Assembly: GCA_029168955.1 (NCBI GenBank) | Contig: JAPDOI010000117.1 | Location: 496,001-560,000 of the forward strand | DNA from: Aplectana chamaeleonis | Lineage: Eukaryota > Nematoda > Chromadorea > Rhabditida > Cosmocercidae | Reading direction: 5' to 3' | Length of the DNA stretch: 64,000 bases | In this document: in pieces, positions 26,601 to 35,734 of the stretch | Layout of the letters: every line of letters begins with the position of its first letter | Numbering within the stretch: the first letter of the stretch is position 1 | Notes under the pieces: generated by a model | The model's database searches: none | What the model saw: only the letters and a program-made list of their open reading frames with translations | What the model was told of the DNA's origin: nothing | Position numbers and translations under genes: made by a program

Positions 26601-29600
26601 ATTATTGCAACTTTTTGGGCCAGTTGAAGTAAAAAATTCGTAAAAAAAAGACCCGGCTTGCAGAAGAAAAAATCCTTTTTTCTCAGGACAATGCACCATG
26701 TCACAAGAGCATTTTGACAATGACTAAAATCCATGAATTAAAGTCCGAATTGTTGGGGAATCCGCCGTATTTACCAGATTTGGCCCCCAGCGACTTCCAT
26801 TTGTTTCCAGAACTCAAAAAATTTATGCGTGGCAAGCGTTTTTCATCAAATGAAGAGGTCATAACGGCTGTTGAAGCGCATTTTGCAGACCTTCCGGATT
26901 CTCACTTCAGGAATGGGATCCACAGATTGGAGGATCGTTGGAGCAATTGTATGTTCAGGGAGATTATACTGAATTATAAAGTGTATTTTGAACCATAAAA
27001 CTTTGTTTTTCTAATCGAACGACAAAACTTATTGAACAACCTTTTAGGTAGACGCTCAACCGAAAATTCATGCAAGTTCAAAACGCCATCAGTCTGTACA
27101 AAGTTCAGCAAATGTGCTTTTACCCAAACCTCGCTCAGGTGGTTGTTTTGCGCGCCGAAGACAAATATGCGGTCCGTTTATCGATCCTGGAAAGATTGCT
27201 GCGCATTTCGGAAGATACAAAAAATACAAAAAAACTTAGCCGAGCTTATAACTTTATGGAACCAGCGGCTCGGGAAGGGGTACTGCGCAGTTTTACAATA
27301 GATGCGACCGACCTTTGTATACTTCCCTTGTTATACCGATGAACGACAACAGTGCTGCCTTAGGAGTCGTTTATACAGCGGCGCGGCACAGCGAATTTCT
27401 GTAATATTGATTACGCGGCGCGGCACCATCGCTATTTTAGGATTGCACTTCGCCGCCGCGGCAGAAGTATAAACGACCTCCTATGGGACTAGAGCCAAAT
27501 GAGTTCGAAAAACGGTTCCAAGTTGCGCTGGAGTTATCGTAAGGCAGCCGTGGGTTACGTTGATGAATCCGACATATCATGAACCATATTCTTCTCAAAA
27601 TCAAATCCGAATCATTTTCAGAAGAGTCCACCTTGAGCAGTGTGAACCACTCACCGAATCATCACGAGAAGCCGCTGATCTCTACACAATCCCTGATTTC
27701 GTCACTGAACCAACCTCGACCCCTACCTATTCCCAAATCACATCATCCGGCCAACAATTCATGACCTTGATAACGCAACAACCATTCAGAGAAAACTGGC
27801 CCATAGGCTTTGGTTACACAATCATTCCCAATCCTAGCGGACCGTTTGGACCACCTACTCCCCAACCGTTTGGGCCACCCGGTTCTCAACCTTTTGCACC
27901 ACCTACGCCTCACCCGCCTGGACCACCCGGACAATACCTAACAACCCCACCGACTCAACCTCCATTTAATCCGAACGACATCCCTGCCATGACAGCCACA
28001 ACGACTAGACGACCAGACGCTTATGGCACCATGAGAGAAAGGCCACAATATCCTGCTGGGTACTTCGAGCCGCCTCGCCCCTACACAGTTGGCAAATTTG
28101 GATCATGTAAGTTTCATCCGTCAGAGAATCAAGCGCATTTAGTCTCGTTGTTACGAAAATGGTCGCGGCAGTCTTTTGCAACAATCTGCATAGAGCCTTG
28201 AAGATTGATTCTGCGAAAAAATCACAAGATTTTTCTTTCCATTACGATTGGGGTAATCGATTTGGCCCTCTGTGGCTGATCATGTCGCTACCCGAAGCAG
28301 CACCCTAATGGTTTCTTTACGCAGTCAGCTTGAACCACCCGCTTCTAAATCAAGCCAGCGCAGCACGCGCGGGCGTGGCGTTAGAGTATGAGCACATTCT
28401 ACGGGCGTCACGTGCGCGCAGAGACTATGAATATCCCAGAGGCGACGCCAGTGCGGAGCGGAAAAAGTTAGCCTCAACTTTTCCAGACCAAAAAATTCTG
28501 TTCATGCTTTCACGATTACTATAACAGAGGATAGTAGCGGAATTAATTATTAAGAAATGGAATGAAATTGATGATGGATTAATAATGAAAATAATGAAAA
28601 AGTCGTTACGGTCGTCGCTGCCATAGCAGAGCGGGCGTCGCGCGTCCCGCGCGGGCATCGCGTCAGGTCATTCAACTCTAACGCCACGCCCGCACGTGAC
28701 GCGCTGGCGTTGAGGAGTATGAGTAGCGCCTTACCTATCTCCGCTATGGCGTTGCCGTTGGAGTATTCATAGTCCCTCTACGTGCGTGTTACGCGTATAA
28801 CGTGTTCATACTGCAACGCCACGCCCACGCGTCACGCGCGTGATGCGCAAGCTTGAATAGTTTGCATAGCTCCTAAGACCTTCGTACGATGAGATCCATA
28901 ATGGACAAGGTCTGGAAAATGAGTAACAGTACTAAAGCCTTAATCTGTGATCTTTGAAGTATACATGTTGTTCCAGCCACTATTCAGACGCCAGTTATAA
29001 ATCCAGGTATGGATCCCGACCACATACCCGGACAAACATCTGACTATCCATTTGGTAAGCGTTCCCAAGTCGAATTAGTTACTGGGAACATGGAATATAC
29101 ATATACCCTGGTACCTAACAATGAGTGCACAATTTAATGGTCCGCCGCTGGTCCTCTGTTGGTCCTCTACTACAGTAATCGACCCGTTCTCGGCCGACCC
29201 TGGAAAACATCGACGACCCCGTGAGTGATCGATAAATCCCTGTCGCCACACCGCCCGCCTTCCAGCCAGGGGCCGGATGCACCAACGCGCCGGGTTGGTG
29301 CAGGGGCAGGGCAGTCGGCATCTTTGAAGATCGCGGCGCAAGGGCAGTAGATCAGCTAATCAATCGTGCCCCCGCTGTCTCTCTAGCTGCCCCAGCCACT
29401 ACCTGGGGCGGCTGGGGCACGATTAATTTTGTGATTTATGGAGATTTTCAAAGGCGCAAACTGCCATGCCCCTGCCCCAACACGGCCCGTTAATGCCTTC
29501 GGCCCAGAGTGGCGCGGTGGATAAGTGATTGTGGGCAGTGACGTATCGATCGCTTACGGGGTCAGCGATGCACTCCGGTTAGGCTGAAAACGCGTCGATT

Positions 29601-30091
29601 ACCGTAGTAGAGGACCAATAGCGAACCAAGAAGTTGTGCACAACGTTATAATCGAAATCTACCTATGTTTGCCTACAAAAGTATGACCGCGTTCAAAACT
29701 CTAGTCCGGTGAGCAGACTGAGTCGCGGCGGTAGATCGCCGTTCGCGATCAAAACCCCGCTGACCGTCGATGTCGCAAACCACACGCGGGTCGCCTCAAG
29801 TGATGGCATCCGGTCCACTAGTTGGACTACAATTGACGAAGGAACATCATAAACTCATGAACTGTCTTTACCTTTACAGTCACACCCACCTCTACAACCT
29901 CACCAAATGATGAAGACAGCCCTACCGAAAAGCCCGCATTTCAGGTACTAACTCTTTCAATTTGACCACTGTTGTCTTCCTTCTGCCTGATTGCCTCCCT
30001 GTTTCAGGAAAGCTCATCGTCTCAAGTGTCATTGAGTACCAACACGTGTATTCTAGGAATGATCTTCATATTTATCTTTCTCAGAATATGA
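14614..30091 (+). CDS. Gene B: unrecognised Pro/Ser/Thr-rich, Cys-containing protein with hydrophobic C-terminus
   Basis: Supported exons: 14614-14755, 14858-14890, 14961-15138, 15257-15324, 20662-20727, 22923-22952, 24437-24471, 24908-24986, 25477-25540, 27622-28106, 28977-29054, 29880-29944, 30008-30091 (TGA). All have AG/GT borders. Phases agree across every junction except 22923-22952 to 24437, where an exon is probably missing or one exon is wrong. The longest exon (27622) encodes a Pro-rich stretch with FGPPTPQPFGPPG-like repeats. Small exons supply scattered Cys residues (for example a CSD..SC block at 24908 and an SCDAAL block at 25477). The last exon ends in Ser/Thr residues and about 14 largely hydrophobic residues (CILGMIFIFIFLRI), which could be a GPI-attachment signal or a tail anchor; that is inference. 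The 5' end and signal peptide were not found. A mariner element, an RTE fragment and several MITEs occupy its introns. No family recognised. Confidence 0.6.
15716..16603. repeat. Foldback arms interrupted by TTAA-type MITEs
   Basis: About 63 bp at 15716-15780 (GCTACTCAGAAGTTTCAACC to TTGAAGGGCAC) is repeated in inverted orientation at about 16537-16603. Between the arms lie a TTAA-flanked element (15795-16390) and part of another. This is therefore an older hairpin element split by later insertions, in the gene B intron between exons 15257 and 20662. Confidence 0.7.
15795..16390. mobile_element. TTAA-flanked MITE, AGGCATCGTACACGATG subtype
   Basis: It is flanked by TTAA at 15791-15794 and 16391-16394. 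Ends AGGCATCGTACACGATG and CATCGTGTACGATGCCT are perfect inverted repeats. The right-hand TTAA is immediately followed by the end AGGTAGTGTTCACGATAA of a second, truncated element (16395 to about 16536), so two elements share one TTAA. Confidence 0.8.
17013..17166. mobile_element. Short foldback MITE
   Basis: TTAGCGTTATCGGCTAACCGC pairs with GCGGTTAGCCGATAACGCTAA around a short loop, and an outer CATCAAAGCATTTTCC pairs with GAAAAAGCATTGATG. No coding potential. Confidence 0.75.
17226..17673 (+). mobile_element. TTAA-type MITE, AGGCAGTGTTCACGATAA family, copy in + orientation
   Basis: The left end AGGTAGTGTTCACGATAAAC follows TTGA (a one-base decay of TTAA) and the right end ATCGTGAACACTGCCT is followed by TTAA (17674-17677). 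A near full-length copy is present in inverted orientation at 33101-33547, sharing an interior with GGGGCACCA-type motifs, which proves the element limits. Confidence 0.8.
18127..18530. repeat. Diverged foldback with AT-rich TTCGAATA centre
   Basis: CTGCCAGCTAGAGTGTTGGAGCG-like sequence near 18139 pairs with CGTTCCAACACTCTACTGCC near 18502-18521, and GAATAATTTTGATTTTCCG pairs with the region around 18480. The centre carries TATTCGAATATTCGAAT. Weakly defined limits. Confidence 0.5.
18531..19215. other. No gene recognised; partial direct repeat
   Basis: An open frame of about 97 codons at 18572 has no recognisable domain. A segment around CATGCTGTTRACCTCTGTCT occurs twice in direct orientation (about 18957 and 19050). 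I cannot assign it to a known RNA gene or element. Confidence 0.4.
19216..19250 (+). mobile_element. Isolated mariner-type terminal repeat
   Basis: Immediately after a TA-containing context the sequence reads TAGGTTGGTGCAAACATAAT followed by AGCGGTTTTCC. This closely resembles terminal repeats of cecropia-type mariners such as human Hsmar1/MADE1. No matching inverted end or transposase frame was found nearby, so this looks like a truncated or solo end, distinct from the mariner at 25766. Confidence 0.5.
19548..20032. mobile_element. TTAA-type MITE, AGGCAGTGTTCACGAT family
   Basis: The left end AGGCAGTGTTCACGATGG follows CTAA; the right end ATCGTGAACACGGCCT is followed by TTAA. It lies in the gene B intron. 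No coding potential. Confidence 0.75.
20841..21346. repeat. Long inverted repeat, about 215-bp arms
   Basis: ATTTAGCTTCCTGGCAAAAG at the left end is complemented by CTTTTGCCAGGAAGCTAAAT at the right end, and the complementarity runs almost without gaps to about 21060 on the left and 21130 on the right. The sequence is T/A-rich with long A and T runs. It sits in the intron of gene B right after the exon 20662-20727. No target duplication could be defined. Confidence 0.85.
21834..22316 (-). mobile_element. Foldback element rich in GACTCAGT motifs, copy 2
   Basis: It begins GGGCCCCCGTCATAGTCGG and ends GTCTGACGGGGGCCTT, and is the inverse of the element at 10007-10498 along essentially its whole length. 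Several short frames translate alike in both copies only because the DNA is repeated. Confidence 0.75.
22999..23367 (-). pseudogene. RTE/BovB-like reverse transcriptase fragment
   Basis: The minus-strand frame contains RLTDDIVVFSNSTTSVEAML followed by TELSREGKRI and a KTQLM motif. This corresponds to the (F/L)ADD catalytic block and the downstream GK-LRIN-KT segment of RTE-type non-LTR reverse transcriptases, with the usual FADD changed to LTDD. Only about 120 codons remain, with no endonuclease or thumb region recognised. It lies antisense in a gene B intron. Inference: a dead 5'- and 3'-truncated insertion. Confidence 0.7.
24565..24680. repeat. Small foldback
   Basis: GGAGGAGGCTATTCGCCCAT and CGGCCTATCAC are paired by GTGATAGGTC and GTGGGCGGGTAACCCCCTCC around a short centre. 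It interrupts an otherwise open frame that begins at a good acceptor (24501), which makes that frame an unreliable exon of gene B. Confidence 0.6.
25169..25401. mobile_element. Short foldback MITE, GTCTGTCCGAATGG ends, copy 2
   Basis: The left end GTCTGTCCGAATGGGAC pairs with the right end GGTGGGACAGTC region, and the interior TCTTTCGGACG pairs with CCCGAAAAATGCC. Same family as 12296-12525. It lies between gene B exons 24908-24986 and 25477-25540. Confidence 0.7.
25766..27048 (+). mobile_element. mariner-family DNA transposon, complete length, inactive
   Basis: It is flanked by TA on both sides (25764-25765, 27049-27050). Inverted ends start CCAGGTTGTTCAATA on the left and CCTAAAAGGTTGTTCAATA on the right (read inward), both continuing to TTTGTCGTTCGAT. 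Length 1283 bp, the normal size for mariner. It carries a transposase frame (25934-26998) with four in-frame stops. Inserted in the gene B intron between exons 25477-25540 and 27622-28106, in the same orientation as gene B. Confidence 0.93.
25934..26998 (+). pseudogene. mariner transposase with four nonsense codons
   Basis: One continuous reading frame of 355 codons runs from ATG 25934 to the natural stop before 26999, with no frameshift. It is broken by stops at 26249 (TAA), 26285 (TAA), 26537 (TGA, in the usual VFW position) and 26630 (TAA). The N-terminal part has the paired helix-turn-helix region (IKFLFLEGVAPKEI, then TVERWVAGFKRG). The catalytic triad is visible as TMDGTWVYHHDPESK, SQDNAPCHKS and LPDLAPSDFHLF, the D,D34D signature of mariners. 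The protein would be about the normal family length of 345-355 residues. The host copy is not functional as it stands. Confidence 0.93.
27358..27486. mobile_element. Short foldback MITE
   Basis: CTTAGGAGTCGTTTATACAG on the left is paired by GTATAAACGACCTCCTATGG on the right, with GCGGCGCGGCA-type sequence repeated inside. It lies just downstream of the mariner and upstream of gene B exon 27622. Confidence 0.7.
28330..28855. repeat. GC-rich foldback with GCGTGGCGTTAGAGTATGAG motifs
   Basis: Motifs such as GGGCGTGGCGTTAGAGTATG, GCGTCACGTGCGCG and GACTATGAATA on the left are matched by CATACTGCAACGCCACGCCC, ACGCGCGTGATGCGC and TATTCATAGTC on the right, with internal rearrangement. It sits in the gene B intron between 28106 and 28977. 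Limits approximate. Confidence 0.55.
29161..29616. mobile_element. MITE with GGTCCTCTACTACAGTAATC ends
   Basis: The left end GGTCCTCTACTACAGTAATC pairs with the right end GATTACCGTAGTAGAGGACC. A smaller hairpin (CAATCGTGCCCC with GGGGCACGATTAA) lies within. It occupies most of the gene B intron between 29054 and 29880. Confidence 0.8.
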
Positions 30092-30306
30092 CCTATTTAT
30101 AATTGTTATGTTTAATCCATCCTCAGTAGTCTACACGCAGGACACGCGGACATTTCTATTCGAACAAGTCTGTTCGGCGCTGGTCTCATCCATCGACAAA
30201 TCGCATTAACCTACTCTTTCATTTGCACACGGTTAACCTGACAATTTACTTTCTGTACATCAACTTTTATCCTTTTTGTGATTTAATGTTATAACAACGA
30301 AGTGTT

Positions 30307-30312
30307 AATAAA
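30307..30312 (+). terminator. Poly(A) signal AATAAA of gene B
   Basis: The AATAAA hexamer lies 216 bases after the proposed gene B stop codon (30089-30091), within a region without further exons. It supports the gene ending here. Confidence 0.5.
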
Positions 30313-30538
30313 AGTTCCAATTGCTCTCCGTTCACTTTCGGGTCACCAAAAAACAGGAAGCTTCCCTTTTCGTCCATCAAGAAGTTACAGGCCTCTCTCA
30401 GTATACTATCATGGAAATTTCCTCACGTGATAGGGTCCGATTGGACCACAATACATTTTCAACCCGATTACCTCGTCGAGTTGAAGGGAACCTTCGCAGG
30501 AGCACGTGCTGCAGTTAGGAGCACGCAGCCGACTTTAA

Positions 30539-30979
30539 AGGCAGAGTTTGTGATAAAAACGATTTTTGAGCTCTCTTCATGAGAATGTAGATTTAGTCAT
30601 CACAAAAGTGAAAATAAGTGAAAAAACCGGATAATCGCGGGAAAACGCTCAAAAGCAAAGTGTAACCGCTAATTACCGGTGTCAGTTGGCCCCCCTAATT
30701 AACGCGATTTACATTAATGCTTGCTTATCCGCCATTTATTTTGCTGTTAAAGTAATTAGCAGTCTCCAGAAGTGTTCAGAAATTACTTTGGAAGCAAAAT
30801 AAAAGTTGACAAAACAGGCTTTTACACAAATCTCGATGATGGGGGCGGGAGGACACCCAGCCATAACTTGTTCCCGAACGTACTTTTTCCAATTCCTTAC
30901 CTATTTTCACTTTTGTGATGACCAGATCTACCATTCCATGGCGATAGCACAACAACAGATTTTATCGAGAACCCTGCCT
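30539..30979. mobile_element. TTAA-flanked MITE
   Basis: TTAA at 30535-30538 and 30980-30983. Left end AGGCAGAGTTTGTGATAAAA; right end TTTATCGAGAACCCTGCCT. Inner ends CATCACAAAAGTGAAAATA and TATTTTCACTTTTGTGATG pair well. No coding potential. Confidence 0.75.
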
Positions 30980-31624
30980 TTAACACTGCAAGGTGCTGCA
31001 AATGCATAAACGTTCGCTGTCACCTCGGAGTGTCGCAGCTGTAGGCCTTCCTTCGATACCAGCAAGAGCTGGAAGCGAGAAGAAAAAACGCTGCCACATC
31101 AACATCGTCGTAGTAGTAGCCCGTCACTCTGTATTGAACGAATGTGCCTCAAACGCGAAATAAAAAATGGTCCCATATAGGTCGTTAGCGTAGCAGCGCT
31201 TCGTCCTGTAGAGAAGCACGCCTTCGACATGCGAAAATGCTTGCCGCTTCGGACCCGTCAGGCCGCCGCCGTAGGTGGTCGATGAACTGAATCCTGCCCG
31301 GTAGATACGCATCGAAATAGTGACAGACGGGTGCAGAAAATCTATTCAATGAGTCCGTCTAATTGCGTCTGCAATCCACCGAACGTTGGAACACCTCGCG
31401 TGGAACACCTAGGGCCGTATTCATGAAGCTACGGGAGCGTCCCGGAAGGGTTTTTAGAACCAGCCGATATATGGGGGCTGGTGGACTTTGGACCATCCCG
31501 GGAGGCTCCCGTGGTTTCTTGAGTACGGCCACAGGTGTAATCCATCTGGTGTTCCACGCGCGCACACGGGCAGGGCCTATGCAATATACTTGTTGTCCGA
31601 AGGTAATTCCTCGGTTAATGGATC

Positions 31625-31800
31625 GATTCGGATAATGCCATTTCAAATTTACCGGATATTGGTTCGATTCAGATAATGCGTTTTTTCAAATTTTCGGATA
31701 TTGGATCGATCAGATAATGCCATTTTTTCAATGATTCGGATACGGATATCCGTCGGATAATTTCGGATAAATTTCGGATATTATCGGAACAAATCTCAGG
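31625..31800. repeat. Minisatellite of about 42 bp, left of the AC tract
   Basis: Repeated units resembling GGATATTGGTTCGATTCAGA plus TAATGCGTTTTTTCAAATTTTC occur here and again at about 32840-32960. The giant AC tract is thus flanked by the same repeat in direct orientation. Confidence 0.75.
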
Positions 31801-31801
31801 C

Positions 31802-32527
31802 AACACACACACACACACACACACACACATAACACACACACACACACACGCACACACACACGCACACACATAACACACACATAATACACACACGCGCGCA
31901 CACGCACACACACGCACGCGCGCACATAACACACACATAACACATGTAATAATACCACGCGCGCACACGCACGCACACGCGCGCACGCACACACGCACAC
32001 ACACACACACCTGTGCACGCACACATAACACACGCACACACACACGCACACACATACACACGCACACACACGCACATGTCGCACGCACACGCACATACGC
32101 GCACGCACATACACGCACTGTACACACACACACGTACGCACACGCACACACACGCGCACACGCTATACATATACACGCATATATACACACACGCGCACAC
32201 GCACACACACGCACACGCACATATACACGCACACACATATACACACGCACACACACGCACACACACGCACACGCGCACACACGCACACACGCGCACACGC
32301 ACATACACGCGCACACGCACACACACAGGCACACGCACACACGCACACGCACACACACACACACACACGCACACGCACACACACACACGCGCACACACGC
32401 ACACGCACACACACACACGCGCACACGCACACGCACACGCACACACACACACACACACACGCACACACACACACACACGCACACACACACAGGCACACGC
32501 ACACACACACACGCACACACACACACA
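31802..32527. repeat. Giant (AC)n/(GC)-interspersed microsatellite
   Basis: About 725 bp of almost uninterrupted alternating purine-pyrimidine sequence, mainly ACAC and ACGC with a few AT steps and rare breaks. Every reading frame is open in places (Cys-Val/Arg or His-Thr/Ala periodic translations), so the long frames here, up to about 298 codons, are artefacts. Such tracts favour left-handed Z-DNA and polymerase slippage. Confidence 0.97.
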
Positions 32528-32639
32528 ATGAGTAGAATAGTAGCTACGAGAATTGACATATACATAAATTACACGAGTGAGGAAACAAAAGTGAGTCAAA
32601 TAGAGATATAAAAAATGAACCGGTTTACTACATTCAAAC

Positions 32640-32960
32640 TAAAATGAACCGATTTTATTCCATTTATCCGATTTTATACAATTTCATCCGGTTTTATCTG
32701 GTTTTATCCGGTTTTGATCCGATTCTATCCGATTTTACGCAAATTTTATCCGTTTTATCCGATTTTATCCGATTTTACGCAAATTTTATTCGATTTTTAT
32801 CCGTTTTTATCCGATTTTATCCGAATTTTTGACCCTTCGGATAATGGTTCGATTAAGATAATGCCGATTTTAAATTTGCCGGATATTGGTTCGATTCAGA
32901 TAATGCGTGTTTTCAAATTTTCGGATATCGGATTATTCGAATCTCGGATATCCGGTCGGA
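32640..32960. repeat. TTTTATCCG-rich simple repeat and 42-bp minisatellite, right of the AC tract
   Basis: Repeats of CGATTTTATCCG and TTTTACGCAAATTTTATCCG are followed by units (GGATATTGGTTCGATTCAGA and TAATGCG) that match those left of the AC tract. The open frame across it (Phe/Tyr/Ile/Arg-rich) is not a gene. Confidence 0.8.
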
Positions 32961-33100
32961 TATTCGAAATGGAGGGATTCGGATACTAAGTATACTATGC
33001 AACCGAGGCCGGTTTTCCCTCACCGGACTCAATCGGTTTTTCGACCATGTCCGACGGGAGCCTCCCACATCACCATGGCTGCAATATGTAATCAGTTTAA

Positions 33101-33547
33101 AGGCTGCGTTCATGATGATCATCCTCGTTGACTCTCCACAGTGAAATGATAGGCGAGGAGGATTCTGGGCTCCCTGTGTCGAAAGAACGGTAGAAAACGA
33201 GCAGGGAGCGGCAAAATAACGGCTGCAGACAAGCGTTTTGGTGTCCCAGACACGCTTGGTGCCCCAGATCCGCCCCTCAAAAAGAACAAATGAAGACTTA
33301 CATTTCAGGAATGATCAAGTGAAGGAAGTGCTGATAAGTGAGCTGATCGTTTCATTGCACTGATAGGTACCATCCATATAGCGGTCAACTCCTCCACGCT
33401 CAAAAATCAACGTAAACAATAGAGGGCCTATTTTGGCTCAAAAACACGTCTTTCGTGTCCTTTTTGAGCATGCCTCGCTATATAGGGCACCAGACCTTCC
33501 GTAAACCGTGGAGATATCGGAAATGAAATTTATCGTGAACACTGCCT
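33101..33547 (-). mobile_element. TTAA-type MITE, inverted copy of 17226-17673
   Basis: It begins after TTAA (33097-33100) with AGGCTGCGTTCATGATG and ends ATCGTGAACACTGCCT followed by TCAA. The interior is the reverse complement of 17226-17673 along the whole length, including the CCCCAGATCCGCCCC and GAGCATGCCTCGCTATAT regions. Confidence 0.85.
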
Positions 33548-33713
33548 TCAAAGAGTCAACAATTGCTGACCGGGTTCCTTTGTCCATCCTCTTTCGAAGG
33601 ACTTCAGTAGGCTGAATGGCAATGACCCTAACGCAGCCTACCGTGATCCTTCCGTCTCCCAGTAGTGATCCCTAAATCCATATAGAATCTTAAATTCGTG
33701 TTCAGCGCTTTAA

Positions 33714-34226
33714 ACGCAGTGTTGACGATGAACATGTGACCGATAGTTTTTTTTGCAGGGACGTACTAAGCTTTGGACCCCTCTTAGAACAGTGAGGACG
33801 GATGTACGACAAAAAAGAAGTGGGTGAAAGGCGAGCCGAGCCATTGGATCACCCCACACGCCATATAACAGTTGTCCATCGTTCGTTCCACCAAAGGAAC
33901 AAAAACCGAATTTTCGAATGCTCTTTTTCCCGGAAAATTCTAACTTCCAGGCATGGGCATTCGACCATATCATTTCTCATGTTCTTGGCACACGAAACAA
34001 GAAAAAGGCCTTTACCTAAGAATTTGAAAGCTCAAAACAATTCGCAACGTTGATTTGGTCCGCAAAACACCAACAGGGGTAAATAAATATTCTTAAGGTT
34101 TTTCAGAGTTTTTCTCTCCGATATTCGAGTTTTATGGGACCTTTACCCTATTACCCTCTACTTCGTGAACTTCCCAACTCAAAAACATTGAAAATAGGAA
34201 CACGGTTTTTATCGTCAACACTGCCC
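33714..34226. mobile_element. TTAA-type MITE (diverged)
   Basis: TTAA (33710-33713) then CGCAGTGTTGACGATGAAC-like end; right end TTATCGTCAACACTGCCC followed by TAA. The ends are diverged from the family consensus. Confidence 0.65.
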
Positions 34227-34499
34227 TAAGGAAAACACCATAACGTTAGGAATAAGCGGATCCCTTTTTCAAAAGTTCGGAATATGAAAACTAACGACCA
34301 TTTATACTCCGGAAAACGGAAATCTGAACAACGGAAATCATTGGAAATCGCTAAATCAGATGGGAAGTCCGTTCACCCTGATCATCAAAGGTACAAAATA
34401 GTTGTATTTCTGATTCCTAGATCCAGAACACCGGATAACTACGGCATACGTTATACTTTGACTGAATCGATTGATTCGAAGAATCATTCAACTGAAAAA

Positions 34500-34675
34500 G
34501 TCGACTTCGAATGGTTCGAAAAGTCGAAGGCTTGAAAAGTGCCAATCTCCAAATTTTTCGAAAAACCGCATATTCGAGAAGTGTCAATCTGTGAATTTTT
34601 CAGAAAACCGAATATTCGAATGGTGCCGATTTCCGAATTACTCAAAAAGTCGAATATTCGAACAAATCTAAAGGT
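34500..34675. repeat. Minisatellite of 42 bp with GAATATTCGA core
   Basis: About three units of 42 bp, each roughly GAAGTGYCAATCTSYGAATT followed by TTTCRGAAAACCGAATATTC. This is the fourth minisatellite in the window with a 41-42-bp period. Confidence 0.7.
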
Positions 34676-35340
34676 GTGAAAACACAGTATACGTACCGTA
34701 GCCCACCGTGAGCACGAAAAACTGAAGGTGAACATCAAATTCGAGTTGAGCAACCCAATCAACCCTTCTAGTGGTTTGGGCGAGAACAAATCTTAGGCCT
34801 TTTGAGCCCAAAGTGAGAAATTTACGCCAATTTTTCCATTTCTTCTGACGTTTTTCAGCGTTTTGGGGATAACAAGCCGATAACACAGCGTTTTCGGGTT
34901 GGCGTGCACGTTTCCGGATTAAAATTGTTTTCCGTTTCCAAAAATATGTTTTCTTACATTCCAGTTCGAAGCATTTTCGAAGAATAGCCAGCCTTTTTTA
35001 ACAAGTCTGAAAGCTTCTGTTTTTTGAATCCCACTTCTCATCTTATCCGATAATTACGCTTTCTGAGACACTTCCCGAATTTTTTGCAGAAATTTTCAAT
35101 TCTCAGTAATATTAAATTTTCGAGTAAATCGCCAACTAGGGTTTTCGAGTACCCAGAGTCCAAAAAGCCAGAGTTAAACAGCAACCTTTCAGTAAGCTTA
35201 GAAGAAGCAACTCACCCTGTATAACCGGGAAATTCTCGGGGATTCTACGCGTGCCGGTGCGGAGCGGAGGTTAAAGACAGCGAGAGAGCACATCACAGAC
35301 TGAGGGAGCAGCATCCCGCGCGCCGCTCGCGCCATGAGTC

Positions 35341-35734
35341 GGCATGTGGATCGAATCCACACCGCGGGTGTGGCTAAGGAGCAGTTCGGCTAGCACACGT
35401 GACGCGCGACGGAAAGGCGCTGTGCGCGCTCATCGTCCTTGGGGCGCGTTAACCGAGGACCTCCGAAAAAAGTAGTCGTTGTCCCATTGTAGCCGTCCCC
35501 CTTTATCATTCTTTGCATTTCATTCATGTTTTTTTGTTTCTAATGTGCTTTTTTAGACGCAATGCTTCTCGTACATACCATCGTTTCAATGGAATTCGCA
35601 ACTTTTTTGAGAGCCCTTGATTAACGCGCCCCAAGGACGATGAGCGCGCACAGCGTTTTACCGCCGCGCGCGTCGTATGTACCAGCCGAACTGCTCCTTA
35701 GCCACACCCGCGGTGTGGATTCGATCCACATGCC
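35341..35734. mobile_element. Foldback MITE with 9-bp target duplication (Mutator-like), copy 2
   Basis: Flanked by the perfect 9-bp direct repeat CCATGAGTC (35332-35340, 35735-35743). Inverted ends start GGCATGTGGATCGAATCC and extend over roughly 110 bp per arm. The inner sequence (GCGCGTTAACCGAGGACC) is also shared with copy 1 at 4049-4599. Mutator-like assignment rests on the 9-bp duplication and the long terminal repeats. It lies about 0.5 kb beyond the 3' end of the tcer-1 coding region. Confidence 0.88.

Noticed and set aside
31669..32599. Open frames of up to 298 codons with Cys-Val or His-Thr periodicity
   Set aside because: They are translations of the AC/GC microsatellite in different frames, not proteins.
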